Origin: CAYFYS01 sp965202905
Lineage (GTDB): Bacteria; Pseudomonadota; Alphaproteobacteria; MPNO01
NCBI GenBank assembly: GCA_965202905.1
Contig: OZ241868.1
Location: 1,984,001 to 2,048,000 of the forward strand
Length of the DNA: 64,000 nucleotides
Reading direction: 5' to 3'
The notes under the pieces were generated by a model that made no database searches, was not told the origin of the DNA, and saw only the letters and a list, made by a program, of their open reading frames with translations. This document shows positions 7,119-15,435 of this stretch, in pieces. The number at the start of each line of letters is the position of its first letter. Within the stretch, counting starts at the first letter, position 1. The translations under genes were made by a program, and so were the position numbers.

Positions 7119-9182
7119 TCAGCGCCCCTCGCGCCGCCAAGCGAGCATCAGCGCGCCGAGACCGAGGATCAGCACCGCGACGGCGGGAAGGAGCGGCGCT
7201 TCGACGATGCTGACCACGCGGTAGTCGCGGTTGGCGACCAGGCCGAACCAGCCGTTGCCGGCGGCGTTGCGCCCGGCCCGCACCCGCCGGAACGACGGCA
7301 GGCCGTCCTCGAGCCAGCCGATGCCGCCGCCGCTCGCGCGCACCGGCTCTTCCAGGCGGCGCGCCGTGGTGCGCATATCGGCGAACTCCACGGGATTGAG
7401 GCTGCCGACGGCGACGAGCGCGGTGCGCTCGCCGTCGCTGACGCGATAGAGCCCGACTTCTTCGACCGGCAGCGTTGCGCGCGCGCGCCCGCCTGAACCG
7501 GTATCGAGGGTGGCGGTAACGGTCTTGCCGGAAGGCGCGGTCACCTGAACCGGCGGGTGATCGCGGTCGATGCTGCGCCGGATGACCGTCAGCCCGCGCT
7601 CATCGGAGACCGCGCGGAGATCGTACTCCTCCAGGTCCGGCTCCTTCATCAGCCAGTGGGACAGCCGCCGCAGGATCTGCGAATGCGGCCCGCCGGTCTC
7701 GAAGCCGCGCGCCCACAGCCAGATATGGTCGCTCAAGAGCTGGGCCACGCGGCCCTTGCCGATCCGGTCGACGATCAGCAGCGGCTTCGCCTCCGCGCCG
7801 CTCATCAGGGTCAGGCCGCGCGTCGCCTCGACCTCGATCTGGCGGAACCAGCGGCCCCAGCGCGACCGATCGCCGGAAGCGCCCAGCAGATCGGCGGTCA
7901 CCGGGTGGCGCTGTCCGACATCGGAGACCACCGGCTTCAGACCGCGCTCGAACACCCGGCCGGTCGGCGCCCCCGGCAGGATCGAGCGCAGCGGCGTGCG
8001 GTGCAGGCTGAGCGCCGAGGCGTAGGCCGGCCCGGCCACCTCCAGAACCGCGCCGCCGTCCTCGACGAACCGAACGATGTTCTCCAGATAGATCCCCGGC
8101 AGCACGCCGCGCCGGCGGTAGCGGTCGAAGATGATCAGATCGAAGTCCTCGAGCTTGACCTCGAACAGCTCGCGGATCGGGAAGGCGATCAGCGACAGCT
8201 CGCGGACCGGGGTCGCGTCCTGCTTCTCCGGCGGGCGCAGGATGGTGAAGTGGACCAGATCGACCGACGGGTCGGCCTTCAGGAAGTTGCGCCAGACCCG
8301 CTCGCCGGGGTGCGGTTCGCCGGAGACCAGCAGCACCCGCAGCCGTTCGCGCACGCCGCTGATCTCGACCAGATTGCGGTTGTTGAGCATGGTCAGCTCG
8401 TCGGCGCGGCCGTCGACTTCGAGTTCGATGATGTTGGGGCCGGCATGGTCGATCTCGACCTCGATGTCGTGGACGCCGCCGATGGGCACGGCGAGCCGCT
8501 GACGGACCTTGCCGTCCCGGGAGACGGTGAGTTGGGCGAGGCTGGCGCCGGCGCTCTCGTCCTCGATCCGCACCCGGATGGAGGCTTTCTTGCCGACCAG
8601 GGCGAAACTCGGCGCGCTGTCGACGAACAGAATGCGGTCGCGCTCGGTGCGCTTGCCGGTCAGGACGACATGCATCAGGCCGCCGAAAGGCAGCGCGTCG
8701 CCCGCCTTCGGTACGTCGTGGACCTGTCCGTCGGTCAACAGCACCGTCGCGGCCATGCGCCTGCGCGGGACGTTGGAAAGACTTCGCCCAAGGGTCTCGA
8801 ACAGCCGCGTGTCCTCGGCCGACGCCGCGGATCCGCCCGCCTTCGCGCCGGCGCGCACGACGCGGACATCCAGACGGCCGAACTTGCCGAGCCGCTCGAT
8901 AATCTGCTGCAGCGCTTCTTCCGTCCGCGCCGCGCGCCCGTCGATCCGCTGGCTGAGCGAATCGTCGACGACCACGGTGACGAGATCGGAAATCGGCTCG
9001 CGCTCCTCGTCGACCAGGGCAGGATTGGCGAGCGCAAGCCACAACACGGCGATGGTCGCGGCCCGCCACGCCGTCCCCCGCGCCCGCTTGAATGCACCGA
9101 GCGCCAGGACGACGAGCGCGAGCCCGCCGAGCACCGACAGCAGCGTCCAGTCGAACAGCGGGGCGAAGGCGATGCCGGTCAT
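7119..9182 (-). CDS. Large membrane-anchored protein of the MoxR/DUF58 cluster
   Basis: 687 residues. Two N-terminal membrane segments (about residues 12-60: LLSVLGGLALVVLALGAF and WRAATIAVLWLALANPAL), then a VWA-like stretch with VTVVVDDSLSQRIDG and ATVLLTDGQV, Ig-like repeats, a class I glutamine-amidotransferase-like segment (RVLLVSGEPHPGER, FDLIIFDRYRR) and a final membrane helix (LLPAVAVLILGLGALMLAW) before WRREGR. It matches the conserved protein that closes the alphaproteobacterial MoxR-DUF58-DUF4159 operon. Function unknown; probably works with the MoxR ATPase on periplasmic or envelope targets. The start overlaps the preceding stop (ATGA). Confidence 0.82.
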   Translation of the reverse strand: MTGIAFAPLFDWTLLSVLGGLALVVLALGAFKRARGTAWRAATIAVLWLALANPALVDEEREPISDLVTVVVDDSLSQRIDGRAARTEEALQQIIERLGKFGRLDVRVVRAGAKAGGSAASAEDTRLFETLGRSLSNVPRRRMAATVLLTDGQVHDVPKAGDALPFGGLMHVVLTGKRTERDRILFVDSAPSFALVGKKASIRVRIEDESAGASLAQLTVSRDGKVRQRLAVPIGGVHDIEVEIDHAGPNIIELEVDGRADELTMLNNRNLVEISGVRERLRVLLVSGEPHPGERVWRNFLKADPSVDLVHFTILRPPEKQDATPVRELSLIAFPIRELFEVKLEDFDLIIFDRYRRRGVLPGIYLENIVRFVEDGGAVLEVAGPAYASALSLHRTPLRSILPGAPTGRVFERGLKPVVSDVGQRHPVTADLLGASGDRSRWGRWFRQIEVEATRGLTLMSGAEAKPLLIVDRIGKGRVAQLLSDHIWLWARGFETGGPHSQILRRLSHWLMKEPDLEEYDLRAVSDERGLTVIRRSIDRDHPPVQVTAPSGKTVTATLDTGSGGRARATLPVEEVGLYRVSDGERTALVAVGSLNPVEFADMRTTARRLEEPVRASGGGIGWLEDGLPSFRRVRAGRNAAGNGWFGLVANRDYRVVSIVEAPLLPAVAVLILGLGALMLAWRREGR

Positions 9183-11935
9183 TGCCCCAGCCGTTCGATG
9201 ATCGCCGGCACGTGGACCTGATCGGTCTTGTAGTTCCCGGTCAGCGCGTACATCACCCAGTTGACGCCGAACCGGAAGGCGATCTCGCGCTGGCGTTCTC
9301 CGCCGGGCACCGTCGGGAACATGGGGTTGCCGAACCGGTCGACGGCCCAGGCCGAGGCCCAATCGTTCGAACCGATAACCACCGAGGACACGCCGTCATT
9401 ATGCCGCCCGCCGCGGCGCTCGACCCAGACCCGGCCGCCGGTCCAGCGTCCGGGGAAATCCGAGATCAGGTAGAACGCCTTGGTCAGTACATGATCGCGC
9501 GGGGCGGGGATGAGCATCGGGATGTCGAGTCCGCGCAGCAGCGCTCTCAACTGCCCGCTCGCCGCGCCGGAGCCGGCGAACGGGCCGGTGGTGAAGTCGC
9601 CGCGCTCGCGGGTGTCGAACAGGATCGTGCCGCCGCCGCGCAGATACTGGTTGAGCCTCTCCAGCGCGCCCTCCGAGGGTGGCCGCTGGCGGGTGGAGAC
9701 CGCCCAGTAGAGCAGCGGGAAGAAGGCCAGCTCGTCGGATTCGATATTGACGCCAAGCGGCTCGCCGGGCTCGACGGCGGTGCGCCGCCGCAGGACCGCG
9801 CTGAGGCCCGAAAGCCCGGCCGAAGAGACCGTATCCACCTGCGAATCGCCGGTCAGCACGTAGCCCAGCCGGGTCTCCAGGGTCGCCATCAGGGCCTTGG
9901 CGTCCGGCCCGGTGGGCGCCTGCTCGCCCGAGCGGGTCTGGGCGTCGGACGGGCCGCCCGGCAGCGCCAGAAGGAGCAGGGCCGCGCCGGCGGCCGCGGA
10001 CCGGAACGGGCGCAGCCGAACCAGGCCGCGCATGACCAGCCCGATCATCGTATCGGCGACCGCCAGCAGCAGGGCCGCAAGCAGCAGCCAGTGCTGGATG
10101 GGGATCGCCGGGTCGCCGCCGTAGCCGATCCGCGAGACTCCCGCCGGCAAGGCGCCCAGCGGCTCGAAGCTCTCGATCGCCGGCGCCAGGTTCAGCGCGT
10201 GCCGGGCGGTGTCGTTGCCGTAATAACCCGGAGGGGAGCGCGGCCCGATCTGCGACCGGGCCAGACGATCGGTCGAAACCGGGTCGGCCGCCGCCGGCGG
10301 TTCGCCGAGGAGTCCGAAGGCATCCAGCGTCATCAGCGGCGGCAGTACGGCCTTCGGGTCGTGGCTGACGGCGCCTTGGGACAGGTCGACGATCCGGCGC
10401 AGCATCTCCACGAACAGCCCCGAGATCGGCAGGTTCGACCAGTCGGTGTTGGCCGTGGTGTGCACCAGGATCAGCCAGCCCCGGCCGCGCCGTTCGGCGG
10501 TCACCAGCGGCGTGCCGTCGGTCAGCCGCGCCCAAATCCGGTCGTTCAGCGCCAGCGACGGCTCGGCCAGGACCTGGCGCCGGACCCGGATGTCGCCCGG
10601 GATGGGCAGGCCGAAGAACGGCGAGGATTCGGCAAACGGGGACAACAGCGCCGGCTTGGTCCAGGACAGTGCCCCGCCGAGCGCACGGCCGCCACGACGC
10701 AGCTTGACCGGCAGCAGGGTATCGCCGCCGCGCGCCAGCCTGGGTCCGGCGAACCGCACCGCCACGCCGCCGCGCTCGATCCAGCCGGCCAGCCGGCTCG
10801 CCTCGCCGGCGCCGAGCTTGCCGATATCGGCGAGCGCGATGACGGCGAAGCTCTGGCCCAGGAGCTCGGCGAGTGTGCCCCGGGTCACGTCGCTGAACGG
10901 CCGAAGCGCGCGCTCGAGATAGTGAGGCGCGCTCAACAGCGGCTGATCGGCATCGATCGAGCCGCCGGAGACGATGCCGATGGGCCTGCGGCGCCAGCGC
11001 TCGTCCAGCAGGAAAATCCCGCCGGCGGTCGCTTGGTTTTCGAGCTGGAGGCGGGCCGCGGCGTTGCGCAGCGCCGTGGGAAGCGCGAGCCGCACCGTCG
11101 CGCGCCGCTCGCCGTCAGCGAAGACCGCCTCGCCGCGCGCCAGCACGCGCCCGTCGGGTGCGACCGCCCGCACCCATGACGATGTCGTGCCCGCGCCGCC
11201 GGCGCGCCGCACCGATACGTCGAGCCCCCGGGCGTCGCCTTCGGGCGGATCGATCAGCCGCGCGATGCCGTCCGGGCCCGTGGTCATCAGCTCGAGGCTG
11301 CCCAGCCGCTGCAGCCGCTCGGCGAGCCGGACCGCCGCCTCGCCGTCGAGACCGTCGGATAGCCATGTCACATGGGCCGAGCCTTCCACGCTGAGCGAGT
11401 CGGCGGCGGCGAGCACGGCCTCGAGATCGGATTTCCAAGGGACCGGATGGATCGTCCGCAGGACCTCCCGGGCCTCCTCGGGGCGCAGCAGGTCGGAGAA
11501 CTCGATCGGCCGGTTGCGTTCGGTGCGCGCGGTGGCGACAAGATGGACCGGCCGGCCCTCGCGGTCGGCTTGGTCGACCATTGCCTCCGATGCCTGCCGC
11601 CGCTCCTGCCAGTTCTGCGCCGCCGCCCAGCCGTTGTCGATCACCAGCACCAGCGGGCCGGAACCGCGCAGGGCCGCCCGCGGGTCGAAGATCGGCTCGG
11701 CGAGCGCCAGGACGATCAGCGCGGCGAGCACCATGCGCAGGATCACCAGCCAGAGCGGCGTACGTGCCGGCTGCTCCTCGGCCGAGCGCAGCGTCAGCAG
11801 CAGCCGGACGGCGGGAAAATTCACCAGTCTCGGCGCGGGCGGGGTGATCCGCAGCAGCCACCAGATCGCCGGCAGACTCAGCCCGGCCAGCAGGATCCAG
11901 GGCGAGGCGAAGCCGAGCGCGCCCAGGCTCAGCAC
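9179..11935 (-). CDS. DUF4159 domain protein with BatA-like N-terminus
   Basis: 918 residues. The N-terminal BatA-type membrane region has SPWILLAGLSLPAIWWLLRI, then VNFPAVRLL and a second helix (RMVLAALIVLALAEPIFDPR), followed by a VWA-like domain (VLVIDNGWAAAQNW). Middle helices near residues 600-650 (HWLLLAALLLAVADTMIGLV, AAAGAALLLLALPGG) precede the C-terminal DUF4159 domain, roughly from residue 690 to the end (LGYVLTGDSQVDTVSSAGLS, GTILFDTRERGD, GNYKTDQVHVPAIIERLGQ). Second member of the aerotolerance-like operon downstream of MoxR and DUF58. No enzymatic function is established. Confidence 0.88.
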   Translation of the reverse strand: MLSLGALGFASPWILLAGLSLPAIWWLLRITPPAPRLVNFPAVRLLLTLRSAEEQPARTPLWLVILRMVLAALIVLALAEPIFDPRAALRGSGPLVLVIDNGWAAAQNWQERRQASEAMVDQADREGRPVHLVATARTERNRPIEFSDLLRPEEAREVLRTIHPVPWKSDLEAVLAAADSLSVEGSAHVTWLSDGLDGEAAVRLAERLQRLGSLELMTTGPDGIARLIDPPEGDARGLDVSVRRAGGAGTTSSWVRAVAPDGRVLARGEAVFADGERRATVRLALPTALRNAAARLQLENQATAGGIFLLDERWRRRPIGIVSGGSIDADQPLLSAPHYLERALRPFSDVTRGTLAELLGQSFAVIALADIGKLGAGEASRLAGWIERGGVAVRFAGPRLARGGDTLLPVKLRRGGRALGGALSWTKPALLSPFAESSPFFGLPIPGDIRVRRQVLAEPSLALNDRIWARLTDGTPLVTAERRGRGWLILVHTTANTDWSNLPISGLFVEMLRRIVDLSQGAVSHDPKAVLPPLMTLDAFGLLGEPPAAADPVSTDRLARSQIGPRSPPGYYGNDTARHALNLAPAIESFEPLGALPAGVSRIGYGGDPAIPIQHWLLLAALLLAVADTMIGLVMRGLVRLRPFRSAAAGAALLLLALPGGPSDAQTRSGEQAPTGPDAKALMATLETRLGYVLTGDSQVDTVSSAGLSGLSAVLRRRTAVEPGEPLGVNIESDELAFFPLLYWAVSTRQRPPSEGALERLNQYLRGGGTILFDTRERGDFTTGPFAGSGAASGQLRALLRGLDIPMLIPAPRDHVLTKAFYLISDFPGRWTGGRVWVERRGGRHNDGVSSVVIGSNDWASAWAVDRFGNPMFPTVPGGERQREIAFRFGVNWVMYALTGNYKTDQVHVPAIIERLGQ

Positions 11936-11950
11936 GCCTCAGACCCCATC

Positions 11951-12859
11951 TCAGGCGAGCGCCGCATGGAGCGCCAGCAGCGCGGTCTGCGGCGGGGCGT
12001 CGGTCAGATGGCTCGCGCAGGTCCATCCGACCGAGCGGGCCAGGTCGCTCAGCCCTTCGCGATGACGCCGCATGACGGCGACATACTCATCGCGGATTTC
12101 CTCGACGCGTCCGATCAGAATGCTTCCTTCGCCTTCCAGCCCCTCAAACCGCAGGCGGCCGTCATAAGGCAGGCTCGCCTCCGCGGGATCGACGATCTGC
12201 ATGATATGGCCATCGACCCCCATCGCGGCAAATTCCCGCACACAGCTTTCGATCTCGGGGATCGGCTGCAACATGTCGGAGAACACCACTAGGCGCGCGT
12301 GGCGCGGCAGGGGCTCGATCGCCGGCAGACTCGGCCCGGGCTCCTCGTCGCGGGCAAGCATCCCGGCGATTCGCAGGCCCACCGCGCGCCCGTTATTGGG
12401 CGTCATGCCCGAGCCCAGGAGCGCGACCCGCTCACCGCCGCGAATCAGCAGCAGCGACAGCGCAAGCGCGAGCACCGCGGCCCGCGCCTGCTTGTCCGGG
12501 CGATCGGCCCCCCAGGCGAACTGCATCGACGGTGAGCGGTCGCACCATATCCAGACGCTCTGAGCGGCTTCCCATTCGTTCTCGCGGACGAAGGCGGCGC
12601 GCGACTTGGCGGTCTGGCGCCAGTCGATGGCCTGGGCCGGATCGCCCCGCTGGTACTGTCGGAACTGCCAGAAGGCATCGCCCTGGCCGACCCGCCGGCG
12701 ACTGTGCACCCCCTGGATGACGGTCGCGGCAATCCGTTCCGCGGCGACCATCAGGTCGGGGACGCGCGCGGCGGCTTCTTCGGCCGCGCGGCGCAGCGCC
12801 GGGGCGCCGGGTGTCGGAGTTCCGAGCCGCCGCGGCTGGCTTAGCCGAGGCGCGCGCAC
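11951..12859 (-). CDS. DUF58 domain protein
   Basis: About 302 residues. The DUF58 signature is present: VHSRRRVGQGDAFWQFRQYQ, DPAQAIDWRQTAKSR and then a VWA-like core (WIWCDRSPSMQFAW). The start is a GTG at 12859 that overlaps the end of the MoxR gene by 19 bases. I chose it because other alphaproteobacterial members begin about 30-40 residues before the VAAERIAATV motif; the first ATG would cut this off. DUF58 proteins are the partner encoded next to MoxR ATPases and are thought to be their client or adaptor. It lies 15 bases before the DUF4159 gene. Confidence 0.88.
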   Translation of the reverse strand: MRAPRLSQPRRLGTPTPGAPALRRAAEEAAARVPDLMVAAERIAATVIQGVHSRRRVGQGDAFWQFRQYQRGDPAQAIDWRQTAKSRAAFVRENEWEAAQSVWIWCDRSPSMQFAWGADRPDKQARAAVLALALSLLLIRGGERVALLGSGMTPNNGRAVGLRIAGMLARDEEPGPSLPAIEPLPRHARLVVFSDMLQPIPEIESCVREFAAMGVDGHIMQIVDPAEASLPYDGRLRFEGLEGEGSILIGRVEEIRDEYVAVMRRHREGLSDLARSVGWTCASHLTDAPPQTALLALHAALA

Positions 12860-13863
12860 AACCGTGCGACGATGTCGTCGACCGTCACCCCGTCGGCCCG
12901 CGCGGCGAAGTTGACGGCCATCCGATGGCGCAGGACCGACGGTGCGAGCGCGAGTACGTCGTCCATTGAGGGCGCGAGGCGGCCGTCGAGCAGCGCCCGG
13001 GCGCGGCTCGCCAGCATCAGCGCTTGGCTTGCCCGCGGGCCGGGACCCCAGGCGACCTGGCGTTTCACTTCGGGAATATCCGAACTCTCCGGACGGCCGC
13101 ACTTGACCAGATCGAGAATCGACGTGACGACTTCTTCACCGACCGGGATGCCGCGGACCAGGCGTTGGCCGGCGCGGAGTTCTTCACCCGACATCACCCG
13201 TTCGGCCGCCGCTTCCTCGACGCCGGTCGTCCCGATCAGCATCCTGCGCTCGGCGAGCTCGTCGGGATAACCCACGTCGATCTGCAGCAGGAACCGGTCG
13301 AGCTGGGCCTCCGGCAGCGGGTAGGTCCCCTCCTGCTCCAGCGGGTTCTGGGTGGCCAGCACATGGAACGGCTGAGGCAAGGGGTGGTACTGGCCGGCGA
13401 CCGAGACACGGTGCTCCTGCATCGCCTGCAGCAGCGCCGACTGGGTGCGTGGGCTCGCGCGGTTGATCTCGTCGGCCATCAGGAGCTGGCAGAACACCGG
13501 GCCCGGGATGAACCGGAACGCGCGGCGGCCGGTTTCGTTCTCTTCCATCACCTCCGAGCCCAGGATGTCGGCCGGCATCAGATCGGGGGTGAACTGGACC
13601 CGCTTGTCGTCAAGCCCCAGCACGGCGCCGAGCGTTTCGACGAGCCGCGTCTTGCCGAGGCCCGGATAGCCGATCAGCAATGCGTGACCGCTCGCGAGCA
13701 GCGTGGTAAGAGTCTGTTCTATCACCTCTTCCTGGCCGAAGATCACGCGGCCGATGCGGTCGCGGGCCATGGCCATGCGGTGGCTCAGGGACTCGATCTC
13801 CGCGGTGGCGCGCAGCGGGTCCTCGGGCGGGCGACTGACGGGTTCGGTCGGGGCGTCGGACAC
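12841..13863 (-). CDS. MoxR-family AAA+ ATPase
   Basis: 340 residues. Walker A GYPGLGKTRLVETL, Walker B LLMADEINRASPRTQSALLQ, sensor 1 VLATQNPLEQEGTYPLPEAQ followed by LDRFLL, and a C-terminal lid region with the basic ending typical of MoxR. These ATPases act as chaperones for protein complex maturation or metal insertion; here the partners are the DUF58 and DUF4159 proteins. The GTG at 13863 (MSDAPTEPVSRPPEDPL) is preferred; upstream sequence in frame is antisense to DUF1285 and implausible. Only 27 bases separate this start from that of the divergent DUF1285 gene. Confidence 0.93.
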   Translation of the reverse strand: MSDAPTEPVSRPPEDPLRATAEIESLSHRMAMARDRIGRVIFGQEEVIEQTLTTLLASGHALLIGYPGLGKTRLVETLGAVLGLDDKRVQFTPDLMPADILGSEVMEENETGRRAFRFIPGPVFCQLLMADEINRASPRTQSALLQAMQEHRVSVAGQYHPLPQPFHVLATQNPLEQEGTYPLPEAQLDRFLLQIDVGYPDELAERRMLIGTTGVEEAAAERVMSGEELRAGQRLVRGIPVGEEVVTSILDLVKCGRPESSDIPEVKRQVAWGPGPRASQALMLASRARALLDGRLAPSMDDVLALAPSVLRHRMAVNFAARADGVTVDDIVARLCARLG

Positions 13864-13890
13864 GGGAACCTCGGATTGGCAGGCGCTGGA

Positions 13891-14469
13891 ATGTCGGAGT
13901 CTGATCTCGCCCGATTGACGCAGGGTCTCCGCAGCCGGCCGGCGGCTCACGGCTCCTCGCCACCAGCCCAACAGTTCTCCCAACAGTTCTGCGGCGACAT
14001 CGACATGCGCATCGCGCGGGACGGCACATGGTTCTACCACGGCTCGCCGATTGGCCGCAAACCGCTGGTCAAGCTGTTCGCCGGCGTTTTGCGGCGCGAC
14101 GAGGACGGCGAGTTCTGGCTCGAGACCCCGGTGGAGAAGGCTCGCATCCGGGTCGACGACGCGCCGTTCACGGCCGTGGAGATGTTCGTCGAGGGCGCCG
14201 GCACGGAGCGCCGCTTGCGGTTCCGCACCAATGTCGATGACATCGTCACGCTGGATGAGGACCACCCGCTGCGGGTTGCCGTCGACGTGGAAACCGGCGA
14301 GCCCGCGCCCTATCTGACGGTGAGGGACGGTCTGGAAGCCCTGATCGTCCGCTCGGTGTTCTATGACCTCGTGGAACTCGGAGACGAGCAGGCCGGCGCC
14401 GACGGCCCGGTCCTGGGAGTTTGGAGTCGTGGCGGGTTCTTCGCGCTTGGGCGGACCGGAGACGAATGA
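13891..14469 (+). CDS. DUF1285 family protein
   Basis: 192 residues. The DUF1285 pattern is clear: CGDIDMRIARDGTWFYHGSP, IGRKPLVKLFAGVLRRDEDG, FWLETPVEKARIRVDDAPF and a C-terminal GGFFALG-like ending (WSRGGFFALGRTGDE). Function is unknown. It starts the forward half of a cluster widely conserved in Alphaproteobacteria and is followed by Nudix, DUF6111 and CCA-enzyme genes. The ATG at 13891 leaves 27 bases to the MoxR start. Confidence 0.88.
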   Translation: MSESDLARLTQGLRSRPAAHGSSPPAQQFSQQFCGDIDMRIARDGTWFYHGSPIGRKPLVKLFAGVLRRDEDGEFWLETPVEKARIRVDDAPFTAVEMFVEGAGTERRLRFRTNVDDIVTLDEDHPLRVAVDVETGEPAPYLTVRDGLEALIVRSVFYDLVELGDEQAGADGPVLGVWSRGGFFALGRTGDE

Positions 14470-14479
14470 GACGCTGGTT

Positions 14480-15127
14480 GTGAGCCGCCTGGGACGCGCG
14501 CATATCTTTGAATCCCTCGCCGTCCCGGTCGACCCCGGCCCGGCCCGGATCACTGCATGGCCGCGCGGCAGCAATGGCCCGGACGGCCCGGACCGGGTCA
14601 TTACATGGCCGCGCGGCAGCAATGGCCAGACGTTTCGCTCGGCGGCCGTGCTGGTCCCGGTGGTCGAGCGGCCGGACGGGCTGACCCTGCTGTTCACCCG
14701 GCGGGCCGATCACCTGAAGTCCCATTCCGGGCAGATTTCCTTTCCCGGCGGCCGCATGGAGCCCGACGACGGCTCGCCCGAAGCGACGGCGCTGCGCGAA
14801 ACGGCCGAGGAAATCGGCCTGCCGGCCGAGCGGGTGAGTCTTGCCGGACGGCTCAACATTCGCGAGACCGGATCGGGCTACCGGGTCGTGCCGGTCGTCG
14901 GCGTGATCGAGCCGCCGCTGTCGCTGGTCCCCGACGAGAACGAGGTGGCGGAGATTTTCGAGGTTCCGCTCGACTTTCTCGTCGAGCCGGCCAATCATCG
15001 CTTCGAGACCAGGGTGCGCGGAAACGTCGAGCGCCAGTTCTATGCCGTTCCCTATGGCCGGCATTTCATCTGGGGGCTGACGGCGCGCTTGGTGGTCGAC
15101 CTGTCGAGAGCGTTGCTGCGGCGATGA
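14480..15127 (+). CDS. Nudix hydrolase, CoA-pyrophosphatase-like
   Basis: About 215 residues. The Nudix box reads GGRMEPDDGSPEATALRETA then EEIGL, and the preceding TRRADHLKSHSGQISFPGG is the motif of NUDT7/YeaB-type coenzyme A pyrophosphatases. Probable role: hydrolysis of CoA or acyl-CoA to phosphopantetheine and 3',5'-ADP. The GTG at 14480 is the most likely start, 11 bases after the DUF1285 stop codon. An imperfect 35-bp direct repeat in the N-terminal region (14545-14627) adds 16 residues (WPRGSNG appears twice), which is unusual for the family. The stop overlaps the DUF6111 start. Confidence 0.85.
   Translation: MSRLGRAHIFESLAVPVDPGPARITAWPRGSNGPDGPDRVITWPRGSNGQTFRSAAVLVPVVERPDGLTLLFTRRADHLKSHSGQISFPGGRMEPDDGSPEATALRETAEEIGLPAERVSLAGRLNIRETGSGYRVVPVVGVIEPPLSLVPDENEVAEIFEVPLDFLVEPANHRFETRVRGNVERQFYAVPYGRHFIWGLTARLVVDLSRALLRR
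14545..14627. repeat. 35-bp in-frame direct repeat inside the Nudix gene
   Basis: Two copies (14545-14579 and 14593-14627), 48 bases apart start to start, differ at three positions. The shared core is CATGGCCGCGCGGCAGCAAT. Because the offset is a multiple of three the frame is kept and WPRGSNG is duplicated. Confidence 0.8.
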
Positions 15128-15432
15128 CCCGGATCCTGATCACCTATCTGATTCCCTTGGTGCTGCCGGCGGTCGCCTGGTACGTCTGGAACCGGCTGTC
15201 GCCGCCCAAGCCCGGGCGGCAGGACCGGAAGACCGAATGGGCCGCCGCGCCGTGGGACAAGCTCGGGATCGCCGGCGTCGTGCTGCTGGCGCTGACCCTG
15301 GGTTCGCTGTCGGTGTTCACCGGCACCGGGCCCGGCGCCGTCTACACGCCTGCGCGCATCGTCGACGGTAAGATCGTGCCGGCGGAGCAGGCGCCGGAGC
15401 CTGCTGGGAAGCGGGCCCGGCCCGCCAACTGA
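15124..15432 (+). CDS. DUF6111-type small membrane protein
   Basis: 102 residues with two membrane helices: ILITYLIPLVLPAVAWYVWN at the N-terminus and GIAGVVLLALTLGSLSVFTG around residues 51-70, then a periplasmic tail PGAVYTPARIVDGKIVPAE. This is the small protein normally found between the Nudix and CCA-transferase genes in alphaproteobacteria. Function unknown. Its ATG overlaps the Nudix stop codon (ATGA), so translation is probably coupled. Confidence 0.82.
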   Translation: MTRILITYLIPLVLPAVAWYVWNRLSPPKPGRQDRKTEWAAAPWDKLGIAGVVLLALTLGSLSVFTGTGPGAVYTPARIVDGKIVPAEQAPEPAGKRARPAN

Positions 15433-15435
15433 TCG

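Noticed and set aside
7557..9221. A forward 554-codon open frame
   Set aside because: Antisense to the membrane protein of the MoxR cluster; Arg/Gln/Leu-rich, no domain pattern.
13864..14697. Longer N-terminus for MoxR on the reverse strand
   Set aside because: The extension would be fully antisense to the DUF1285 and Nudix genes and has no MoxR similarity; the GTG at 13863 fits the family length.
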